Below, piece after piece: positions 55,576 through 64,000 of a DNA stretch of 64,000 nt (position 1 is the stretch's first letter; each line of letters begins with the position of its first letter). Source of the stretch: Sphingomonas sp. Leaf407 (GTDB lineage Bacteria; Pseudomonadota; Alphaproteobacteria; Sphingomonadales; Sphingomonadaceae); contig NZ_LMQO01000001.1 in the NCBI RefSeq assembly GCF_001425385.1, positions 1,354,501-1,418,500 on the forward strand. Direction: 5' to 3'. The notes beneath the pieces are model-generated. The model was not told where the DNA came from. It saw only the letters and a list, made by a program, of their open reading frames with translations, and ran no database searches. Made by a program: the position numbers and the translations under genes.

Positions 55576-56854
55576 TGCCGATCCGGGCGAGCGTGCCGAG
55601 GGGGAGCAGCAGGAAGGCAGTGCCGCGCGCGCTCATGCCGCCGGCGATCGCGCGCGCTTCGTCGCCCGCGCCCCAGAAGGTGTCGAAGCGATTGGCGCCC
55701 TTGATCGCGCCGCCGGTGTCCTGCGCGATCCACAGGCCGGTGGCATCGGTGCGATCCATCGACAGGAATACCGGCGCGCCCAGCGGGACGAACTTCACGT
55801 CGACCGCCGCACTCCCCTGCCCCACCACCGGCAGGCCCATCGCGCCCAGCGGACCGGGACCGGTCAGTTCGCGGAAGAACACGAAACTCTTGTTCTCGCG
55901 CATGATCGCGCGACCCTCTTCAGGATTCGCGCGGAGCCAAGCCATGATGCCCTGCATCGACGATTGTCCGGGGGCGAGCAGGCCGCGATCCTTCATCAAC
56001 TTGCCGATGCCGGTATAGTCGCGGCCGTTCTGCCCGGCATAGCCGATGCGCATGACGCCGCCATCGGGCAGCAGCAACCGGCCCGATCCCTGCACTTGGA
56101 GGAAGAAAATCTCGACCGGATCGGCGGCCCAGCCGATCTCCAGCCCGCGTCCGGCCAGCGCCCCTTCCTCGATCGCGGTGCGATCATAATAGGGCACGAA
56201 CTTGCTGCCATCGACGCGGCCACGGATGCGCTTGGCCTTGAGGTCGGTCGAAAACAGGCCGAGGTCGACCTCGATCAAATCAGCGGGGACGCCGTAGATC
56301 GGCGTTTCATAGCCGCTGCGCCGGGTGCGCGCGCCGTGGATTTCGGGTTCGTAATAGCCGGTGGCGAACGCCTTGCCGTCGCCGACCTGCACCGTTTCGA
56401 ACCAGCGGGCAAAGAAGGCGCGGGCATCGGCCGGGTCGGTAACGCGGGCGGCGTCGCATGCCGGCTGCCAGTCGGCACCGCGCGTCAGCCCGGTCGGATC
56501 GGTGCGACGGACGAGCGAGGGACAACTGGTGCGGAACGCGGACAGCGCGCGCGCGGCGGTATCACCGGTGATCGGCAGCGTCGCGACCGGCGGACCGGCA
56601 ACCACGCCGGCAGCGGCGGCGGTCGTCGCACCGGTGATCGGCACGACGCCCAGTACCGGAGGTAGCGGTACGGCGGCAGTCGGCTGGCGCACCGGCACCG
56701 GCCGCATGACCGGCGGGCGAGTGGTATCGCGTGTCGGCGGGCGATCGGGTGCCGGACGCGCGCCGATCGTCTCGGCGCCGCGCGGCACGATCGCGTTCGA
56801 ACAGCCACCCAGCAGCAGCGCTACGGCAAATGCCGCCCATCCCCCCCGGTGCAT
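55556..56854 (-). CDS. mltA: Membrane-bound lytic murein transglycosylase A
   Basis: A 432-aa lipoprotein that cleaves peptidoglycan to 1,6-anhydro products. Lipobox LLGGC (Cys18). The MltA barrel has GYYEPEIHGARTRRSGYETPIYG and VEIFFLQVQGSGRL, and the 3D domain near the C terminus has AQDTGGAIKGANRFDTFWG (catalytic Asp). Residues 20-85 are a proline-rich linker. It is in line with a Tim44-like gene upstream and smr downstream. Confidence 0.92.
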   Translation of the reverse strand: MHRGGWAAFAVALLLGGCSNAIVPRGAETIGARPAPDRPPTRDTTRPPVMRPVPVRQPTAAVPLPPVLGVVPITGATTAAAAGVVAGPPVATLPITGDTAARALSAFRTSCPSLVRRTDPTGLTRGADWQPACDAARVTDPADARAFFARWFETVQVGDGKAFATGYYEPEIHGARTRRSGYETPIYGVPADLIEVDLGLFSTDLKAKRIRGRVDGSKFVPYYDRTAIEEGALAGRGLEIGWAADPVEIFFLQVQGSGRLLLPDGGVMRIGYAGQNGRDYTGIGKLMKDRGLLAPGQSSMQGIMAWLRANPEEGRAIMRENKSFVFFRELTGPGPLGAMGLPVVGQGSAAVDVKFVPLGAPVFLSMDRTDATGLWIAQDTGGAIKGANRFDTFWGAGDEARAIAGGMSARGTAFLLLPLGTLARIGSGTQTP

Positions 56855-56859
56855 TCCGA

Positions 56860-57522
56860 TCAGGCTTCGTCGGTATCGGCGAGTTTCCAGTTCGGATCAG
56901 CGCTGCGCACCGCACGGGCGAAGGTCCACATGTCGTGGGTTTCGACCGCGTCGGACATCGACCCAGCGATGATCGTGCCATCGGCATCGCGGGTGATCGA
57001 CGCGATGTCGGCATCGAAACGCACGGTGATGCGGGCGACACCGGCCTCGACCGAGGCTTCGGTAACGGCGGCGCGTTCGATCGTCACCAGCCGGTTGTCG
57101 AGGACATGGCCGGCGGCGGTACGCTCAGCGATCGCTTCGACGAAGGCGTCGCGCACCTCGCGTTCGGTCAGCCACTCGAGCGAGTCCTGGTCGCCCTTCC
57201 AATAGGCTTCGAGGATCATGCGATAGGCCGACTTTGCGCCATCGAGAAACTGCGCGACGTCGAACGAGGGATCGGCGGCGATCACCGCGCGCAGGCCGTT
57301 CTCCGCGCCGGCATCCACCTGACGCGGGCCGATGGCGCGGGGCTCGCCCTGCACCTCGACCGGGCGGGCGACCGGCGGCGTGCCGAGCCGTTCCTCCGCC
57401 GCACGCGGCAGCGGTTCGGCCCCGGTGCGCTTGCCGAGGACGGCGTAGAGCCGCATCGCGAGAAACGCGGCGACCATCGCGAGCAGGACGACAAAAACGA
57501 GCATGCCTTCAGTTCCTTCCAT
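56860..57522 (-). CDS. Tim44/TimA-like domain protein
   Basis: A 220-aa membrane-anchored protein. One N-terminal helix (LVFVVLLAMVAAFLAMRLYAVLG) is followed by a Tim44-like domain (FDVAQFLDGAKSAYRMILEAYWKGDQDSLEWLTEREVRDAF and a strand-rich end). In mitochondria Tim44 joins the import motor. Bacterial roles are unclear, but the gene sits divergent from secB, a common alphaproteobacterial order. ATG 57504 is an alternative start. Confidence 0.87.
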   Translation of the reverse strand: MEGTEGMLVFVVLLAMVAAFLAMRLYAVLGKRTGAEPLPRAAEERLGTPPVARPVEVQGEPRAIGPRQVDAGAENGLRAVIAADPSFDVAQFLDGAKSAYRMILEAYWKGDQDSLEWLTEREVRDAFVEAIAERTAAGHVLDNRLVTIERAAVTEASVEAGVARITVRFDADIASITRDADGTIIAGSMSDAVETHDMWTFARAVRSADPNWKLADTDEA

Positions 57523-57689
57523 CCACCCGACATAGGCCCGATCGGGCAGTGTTTCAAACGCCGTCACGCGGACACGGTGTTTGCGCCGGCCGACCCGTTG
57601 AATCGCGTCCGCGCCGCTGCTAGTCGCGCCAGCAGTATAGAACGCGGCAAGCGGCAAAGCTTTCCGCCCGACCCGGTCAGGAACACCGA

Positions 57690-58190
57690 ATGGACGAACA
57701 GAACGACGCCATCGACCCCCAGGGCTTTCAAGGCGACGACGATGGCCAGCCGTCGGTCAACGTCATCACCCAATATGTGAAGGACCTGTCGTTCGAGAAT
57801 CCGAACGCGCCCGGCGTGTACCAGATCCCCGGCCAGCCCAAGCTGGACGTGCAGTTCAACATCGGCGCGGCGCAGGTCGGCGACGGCGTGAACGAGGTGG
57901 TGCTCAAGATCGAGGCGCGCGCCGAGATCGACGGACAGGTCATGTACCTCGTCGACCTGTCGTTCGCCGGGCTGTTCGCGCTTCGCAACATTCCCGAAGA
58001 GCATCTCCAGCCGTTCCTGCTCGGTGAAGCGCCGCGCATCCTGTTCCCGTTCGCCCGCCGGGTGCTGGCCGATGCGGTGCGCGATGGCGGCTTCCCGCCG
58101 CTGATGCTGGAGCCGATCGACTTCGCGCAGCTCTATGTGTCGCAGGCCAATGGGCAGGGTGCGATCGGCGAGGTCGCCGGCCACGCCTGA
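57690..58190 (+). CDS. secB: Protein-export chaperone SecB
   Basis: A 166-aa chaperone that keeps preproteins unfolded and hands them to SecA. NVITQYVKDLSFENPNAP, LDVQFNIGAAQVGDGVNEVVLKIEARAE and LLGEAPRILFPFARRVLADAVRDGGFPPLMLEPIDFAQLY are family hallmarks. It is divergent from the Tim44-like gene and followed by murJ. Confidence 0.95.
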   Translation: MDEQNDAIDPQGFQGDDDGQPSVNVITQYVKDLSFENPNAPGVYQIPGQPKLDVQFNIGAAQVGDGVNEVVLKIEARAEIDGQVMYLVDLSFAGLFALRNIPEEHLQPFLLGEAPRILFPFARRVLADAVRDGGFPPLMLEPIDFAQLYVSQANGQGAIGEVAGHA

Positions 58191-58220
58191 TAGCAGCGGC
58201 GCGGCGGCGGGACTGATTCG

Positions 58221-59801
58221 ATGAAGCTGGCGAAATCGCTGGGCTCGGTCGGCGGGCTGACGCTCGCCAGCCGGGTGCTGGCGGTGGGGCGCGATTCGTT
58301 GCAGGCGACATTCGTCGGCGCGGGGTTCGCCTCGGATGCCTTCCTCGTCGCGTTTCGCCTGCCCAACATGTTCCGCGCGCTGTTCGCCGAAGGGGCGTTC
58401 AACGCCGCCTTCGTGCCGCTGTTCAACCAGAAGGTGGCCGAAGGCGATGCGGCCGGCGCGGACAAGGGCCTGCCCGTGGCACTCGCCTTTGCGCGCGATG
58501 TGCTGTCGGTACTGCTGCCAGTGCTGATCGCCGCGACGGTGGTGATGCTGATCGCGGCGTGGCCGCTGACCTGGCTGCTGTCGGGCGGGTTCAACGATCC
58601 GACGCCCGACCAGTTCGCCTTTGCGGTCACGCTGTCGCGGATCACCATTCCCTATCTGTTGCTGATCTCGATCGTGTCGCTCTTGGGCGCGATCCTCAAT
58701 TCGCTCGACAAATTCTGGGTGAATGCCGCCGCTCCCATCCTGCTGAACGTGGCGATGGTCGCGGGTCTGTTGTTCTTTCACGGCCCCGATCCCTATGCGA
58801 CCGCGCGGGTACAGGCATGGTCGGTGACGGCGGGCGGCGCATTGCAGCTCGGCTGGCTGATCCTTGCCTGTCGCCGGTCGGGCGTGTCGCTCAAACCCCG
58901 TCGGCCGCGAATGACCGACGACGTGCGGCGGATGCTGCGGCTGATCGTGCCCGCCGCGATCGGCGCGGGGGCGATGCAGGTCAATCTCGTCATCTCGACC
59001 GCGCTGTCGGGCAAGCTGCTGGGCGAAGGATCGATCTCGTACATCTATTATGCCGACCGGCTGAACCAGTTGCCGCTGGGGCTGATCGGCATCGGCCTTG
59101 GCACGATTCTGCTGCCCACCATTTCGCGGCAATTGTCGGCGAAGAACGATGCCGGGGCGATGGACACGCAGAACCGGGGGATCGAGCTGGCGCTGCTGCT
59201 CACCCTGCCCGCGACCATCGCGTTCCTGACCGTCGCCGAACCGATCATCCGCGCGCTGTTCCAGCATGGCGCGTTCGGGCCGGAAGATACGGCGCGCTGC
59301 GCGCAGGCGCTCGCCGCCTTTTCGCTCGGGCTGCCAGCCTATGTGCTCATCAAGGTGCTGACCCCGGGCTTCTATGCGCGACAGGATACGCGGACGCCGG
59401 TGCGATTCGCGATGATCGCGATCGGGGTGAACATCGCGTTCAACCTCGCGCTGATTCCGACGATCGCGCATGTCGGCCCGCCGCTCGCCACCGCGATCTC
59501 GGCATGGATCAATGTCGCGATGCTCTATGTGACGCTCCGGCGGCGGGGGCATTTCGCGCTTGACCGCCAACTTACCCACCGGCTGCCGCGCTTCGCCATT
59601 GCCGCGTTGCTGATGGGCGCGGCGCTGTTCTTCGCCGACCGGTTGGTCGCGCCATGGACCACCGGCGCGGTGCTGACCCGGATCATCGGCATGGCCGCAC
59701 TCGTCGGGGCCGGGGCGGTCGTCTATGGTCTTGCCTGCATGCTCACCGGAGCGTTCCGGCTGACCGATCTTCGCGCGCTGCTGCGGCGGCGCGCCGCTTG
59801 A
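58221..59801 (+). CDS. murJ: Lipid II flippase MurJ
   Basis: A 526-aa MVF-family membrane protein with about 14 helices. It starts LAKSLGSVGGLTLASRVLAVGRDSLQATFVGAG and has the conserved FRLPNMFRALFAEGAFNAAFVPLF. RLNQLPLGLIGIGLGTILLP is also typical. It moves lipid II across the inner membrane for peptidoglycan. The start ATG 58221 lies 30 bases after secB; trpS follows 11 bases after the stop. Confidence 0.95.
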   Translation: MKLAKSLGSVGGLTLASRVLAVGRDSLQATFVGAGFASDAFLVAFRLPNMFRALFAEGAFNAAFVPLFNQKVAEGDAAGADKGLPVALAFARDVLSVLLPVLIAATVVMLIAAWPLTWLLSGGFNDPTPDQFAFAVTLSRITIPYLLLISIVSLLGAILNSLDKFWVNAAAPILLNVAMVAGLLFFHGPDPYATARVQAWSVTAGGALQLGWLILACRRSGVSLKPRRPRMTDDVRRMLRLIVPAAIGAGAMQVNLVISTALSGKLLGEGSISYIYYADRLNQLPLGLIGIGLGTILLPTISRQLSAKNDAGAMDTQNRGIELALLLTLPATIAFLTVAEPIIRALFQHGAFGPEDTARCAQALAAFSLGLPAYVLIKVLTPGFYARQDTRTPVRFAMIAIGVNIAFNLALIPTIAHVGPPLATAISAWINVAMLYVTLRRRGHFALDRQLTHRLPRFAIAALLMGAALFFADRLVAPWTTGAVLTRIIGMAALVGAGAVVYGLACMLTGAFRLTDLRALLRRRAA

Positions 59802-59812
59802 AGGAACTTTCC

Positions 59813-60817
59813 ATGCGTGTCGTCTCCGGCATCCAGACCACCGGCAATCTCCACCTTGGCAATTATCTGGGCGCGATCCGCAACTGGGTGCGGTTGCAGG
59901 ACCGGATGGGACCGGACGATACCTGCCTGTTTTTCCTCGCCGATCTTCACGCGCTGACGGTGACGCAGGACCCGAAGCTGATGGCGTCGAACACGATCGA
60001 GATGGCGGCGACATTGTTGGCGGCGGGAATCGATCCCGACCGGTCGATCCTGTTCAATCAGGCGCGGGTGCCCGCGCACAGCGAGCTGGCGTGGATCCTG
60101 GGCGGCACGGCGCGCGTCGGCTGGCTCAACCGCATGACCCAGTGGAAGGACAAGGCCGGCAAGAACCGCGAAGGCGCGAGCGTCGGGCTGTTCACCTATC
60201 CGGTGCTTCAGGCCGCCGACATCCTTGCGTACCGGGCGACGCATGTGCCGGTGGGTGAGGATCAGAAACAGCATCTGGAACTGGCGCGCGACATCGCGAC
60301 CAAGTTCAACCTCGACTTCGGGGTCGAGCTGTTCCCGCTGCCCGAACCGATGATTCCCGAGGACACGCCGCGCATCATGTCGCTCCGCGACGGCACGGCC
60401 AAGATGTCCAAGTCCGATCCGTCGGACATGAGCCGGATCAACCTGATCGATTCGGACGAGCTGATCGCGACCAAGTTCCGCAAGGCCAAGACCGATCCCG
60501 AGCCGCTGCCCGATGCGGTCGCCGGGCTGGCCGAGCGGCCCGAGGCACGCAACCTCGTCACCATCTATGCCGCGCTTGCCGGGGAGACGTCGCAGGACGT
60601 GCTCGACCGGTTCGCGGGACAGGGGTTCGGCGCGTTCAAGCCGGCGCTGGCCGATCTGGCGGTAGCGACGCTGGGGCCGATCCGCGACCGGCTGGTGGCA
60701 CTGCTCGAGGATCGGGCGGCGGTCGGTGTGGCGCTGGCCAAGGGCGCGGCGAAGGCCGAGGCGCTGGCGCGGCCGACGTTGCGCGCGGCGCAGGAGGCAC
60801 TGGGATTGCAGGTCTGA
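59813..60817 (+). CDS. trpS: Tryptophanyl-tRNA synthetase
   Basis: A 334-aa class I synthetase. The HIGH-like motif is GNLHLGNYLGA (about 11-21) and KMSKS lies at about 197. AYRATHVPVGEDQKQHLELARDIA is the tRNA/Trp loop. GGAAC precedes ATG 59813. It is co-directional and close to murJ. Confidence 0.96.
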   Translation: MRVVSGIQTTGNLHLGNYLGAIRNWVRLQDRMGPDDTCLFFLADLHALTVTQDPKLMASNTIEMAATLLAAGIDPDRSILFNQARVPAHSELAWILGGTARVGWLNRMTQWKDKAGKNREGASVGLFTYPVLQAADILAYRATHVPVGEDQKQHLELARDIATKFNLDFGVELFPLPEPMIPEDTPRIMSLRDGTAKMSKSDPSDMSRINLIDSDELIATKFRKAKTDPEPLPDAVAGLAERPEARNLVTIYAALAGETSQDVLDRFAGQGFGAFKPALADLAVATLGPIRDRLVALLEDRAAVGVALAKGAAKAEALARPTLRAAQEALGLQV

Positions 60818-60859
60818 TCTGCGAATTAACTGTCGCAGGTCAGGCCGCCGCGATAATGA

Positions 60860-62524
<1,665 letters not shown>

Positions 62525-62706
62525 GAAGAAGGTTGGTTCACGCGGAGGCGCGAAGGCGCGGAGGGGGTGCGACTCGGGCATACCCTTCCGCGATCGGGAG
62601 ACGCCTGCGCTTCCGGCTGCCGATAAGATGAGGCCGCTGGCGCGGGTGCGGTAGCACCGGGCGCAACGCCTCCGCGCCTCCGCGCCTCCGCGTGAACCCA
62701 TCTTTT
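62525..62706. repeat. Long inverted-repeat element (copy 2) after pgm
   Basis: The left arm (about 62525-62568) has AGAAGAAGGTTGGTTCACG and repeats of GCGGAGGCGCG. The right arm (about 62659-62706) has CCTCCGCGCCTCCGCGCC and CGCGTGAACCCATCTTTT. The left arm also matches 51157 onward. The remaining gap to dnaA holds one more half-palindrome and no gene. Confidence 0.7.
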
Positions 62707-62760
62707 ACTGGACCACGCAGAGCCACTACCGCTGCGAATCGAGTCGGATCGTCAGCGTGT

Positions 62761-62788
62761 ATGGATTCCGGCCTTCACCGGAATGACG
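62761..62788. repeat. Single palindromic half-unit before the dnaA stop
   Basis: A core TTCCGGCCTTCACCGGAA followed by TGACG is one half of the two-part repeat family seen at 37.9, 41.6, 51.3 and 54.9 kb. No partner unit is close by. Confidence 0.6.
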
Positions 62789-62822
62789 ATGGTGGTGGGC
62801 GGTCGCCGGTAAGCGGCAGCCG

Positions 62823-64000
62823 TTACGCTTCGAGCGAGCGCAGCAGCGAGCGGACCGCGCCGTCGATCTCGCGGTCGACGCCGCGCAGCTCCTCGATCCG
62901 GCGGACCGCATGGATGACCGTGGAATGGTCGCGGTTGCCGAATTTGCGGCCGATCTCGGGCAGCGAGCGGGTCGTCAGCTTCTTCGCGAGGTACATCGCC
63001 ACCTGGCGGGGCCGCGCGATCGCCTGTGCGCGGCGCGCCGAAATCAGATCGAGCTGCTTCACCTCGAAATGCACCGACACCGCGCGCTGGATGTCGTCGA
63101 TCGTCACGCGCCGCGCCGGCCCGGCCAGCATCTCGCCCAGCGTCGCATGGGCGAACGGCATGTCGATGACGTCGCCGGTCAGTTGCGCATAGGCGAGCAG
63201 ACGGTTGAGCGCGCCCTCCAGCTCGCGCACGCTGCCGCGAATCCGCCCGGCGAGCAGCTCGCGCACATCGGCAGGGACGAGGCCGTCGGCCGAATCGGCC
63301 AGCTTGGCGGCGAGAATCGCGTGGCGCAGGTCCTCCTCGGGCGCCTTGATGTCGGCCACCAGGCCGCCGCCGAGACGCGAGACGAGCCGGGGATCGATCC
63401 CGTCGAGCAGCGCGGGCGAACGATCGCAGGCGATTACCACGCGCTTGCCGGCGTCCATGAAGGCGTTGATCGTGTGGAGGCATTCCTCCTGCGTCGCGTC
63501 CTTGCCGGCGACGAACTGGAGGTCGTCGATCATCAGCAGGTCGACGCCGCGCAGGCGGGCCTTGAAGCTGTGCGTGTCGCGCGCGCGCATGGCGGCGACG
63601 AATTCGAACATGAAGCGCTCGGCGGGCAGATAGACGGCGCTGGCAGACGGATCGGCGGCGAGGAAGGCGTGGCCGATGGCGTGCATCAGATGCGTCTTGC
63701 CAAGGCCCGTGGCGCTGTGGAGGAATAGCGGGCTGAAGCGTGGCGTGCCGGGTTCGGCGAGCGCGCGCGCGGCGTTGAACGCGACCCGGTTGGAGGCGGC
63801 GGTGACGAACGTCTCGAACCGGTAGCGCGGATCGAAGGTCGGGCGCTCTCCCGCCGGGCGCGGCGCGATCGACGGAGCGTAGGGCGGAAAGTCGACATCG
63901 TCCGAATCACCCAGCGGCGCGGCGGGGACGATTCGCGACTGGAGCGGGCTGGCGGTTTCGACCAGCACTTCGCGAACCTGTGGCAGCTCGGCGCGGAACG
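62823..64000 (-). CDS. dnaA: Chromosomal replication initiator DnaA (5' end beyond the window)
   Basis: The C-terminal 392 codons of DnaA; the gene runs past base 64000. AAA+ parts are intact: FNAARALAEPGT, Walker A HSATGLGKTHLMHAIG, Walker B VDLLMIDDLQFVAG, and the sensor arginines. The DNA-binding domain near the end has AIARPRQVAMYLAKKLT and GRKFGNRDHSTVIHAVRRIEEL. The visible start of the frame (FRAELPQVREVLVETAS) belongs to domain I/II. I found no DnaA boxes in this window. Confidence 0.95.
   Translation of the reverse strand, partial: FRAELPQVREVLVETASPLQSRIVPAAPLGDSDDVDFPPYAPSIAPRPAGERPTFDPRYRFETFVTAASNRVAFNAARALAEPGTPRFSPLFLHSATGLGKTHLMHAIGHAFLAADPSASAVYLPAERFMFEFVAAMRARDTHSFKARLRGVDLLMIDDLQFVAGKDATQEECLHTINAFMDAGKRVVIACDRSPALLDGIDPRLVSRLGGGLVADIKAPEEDLRHAILAAKLADSADGLVPADVRELLAGRIRGSVRELEGALNRLLAYAQLTGDVIDMPFAHATLGEMLAGPARRVTIDDIQRAVSVHFEVKQLDLISARRAQAIARPRQVAMYLAKKLTTRSLPEIGRKFGNRDHSTVIHAVRRIEELRGVDREIDGAVRSLLRSLEA

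Noticed and set aside
62525..62822. Origin of replication next to dnaA
   Set aside because: I found no TTATCCACA-type boxes; the gap is made of palindromic repeats. In alphaproteobacteria the origin is often not beside dnaA.

Overview
The window looks like a chromosomal segment of a high-GC alphaproteobacterium of the Sphingomonas group (Sphingomonadaceae). Supporting signs are a TonB-dependent receptor, a SapC-family protein, CpdR, alpha-type SspB, a DUF2093 protein, and many short palindromic intergenic repeats of the kind common in sphingomonad genomes. It reads as core chromosome: no insertion sequence, integrase, prophage or CRISPR array was seen. It ends inside dnaA.

Layout. 0.4-5 kb: an iron-siderophore receptor followed by a PepSY/flavodoxin/ferredoxin-reductase fusion, a likely import-and-reduce pair. 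5.1-17 kb: a tightly packed surface-polysaccharide operon (unknown 141-aa protein, SGNH hydrolase, three glycosyltransferases, O-antigen-ligase-like polymerase, Wzx-like flippase, acetyltransferase, pyruvyl transferase, FrhB-like Fe-S protein). It converges on a UDP-glucose 6-dehydrogenase-like gene. A phosphoglucomutase at 61 kb could supply UDP-glucose precursors. 17-18.8 kb: tRNA-Val(GAC), cpdR, an N-formylglutamate amidohydrolase-like gene and a candidate small RNA. 18.8-28.9 kb: cytochrome b561, SapC, an FAD oxidoreductase, a DEAD-box helicase, a DUF1289 protein, a short-chain dehydrogenase, gmk, two tiny proteins, fumC, a GNAT protein and sspB. 29-32.8 kb: the histidine operon hisB-yciI-hisH-hisA-hisF-(48-aa membrane ORF)-hisE-HIT, mostly with overlapping or near-overlapping stops and starts. 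33-41.6 kb: an amino-acid permease, adenosine kinase, an EI24 protein, a lipoprotein, a HAD phosphatase, acnA and a nucleosidase. 41.7-48.9 kb: a lactonase-like protein, sodC, an M23 peptidase, DUF2093, xseA, purD, a Pro/Ala-linker membrane protein and an alpha/beta hydrolase. 49-57.5 kb: a CorC/HlyC-type protein, an OmpA lipoprotein, tadA, rpmB, a phytase-like protein, dapE, Smr, mltA and a Tim44-like gene. 57.7-64 kb: secB, murJ, trpS, pgm and dnaA (partial).

The most notable observations are: a palindromic repeat inserted in frame in xseA; a candidate ~105-nt sRNA with its own promoter and terminator and a CCUCCUCCC motif; an overlooked 48-aa membrane ORF in the his operon; two inverted copies of an 82-bp repeat bracketing acnA and the nucleosidase gene; overlapping divergent start codons of xseA and purD; and an F420-hydrogenase-beta-like protein in a polysaccharide operon.
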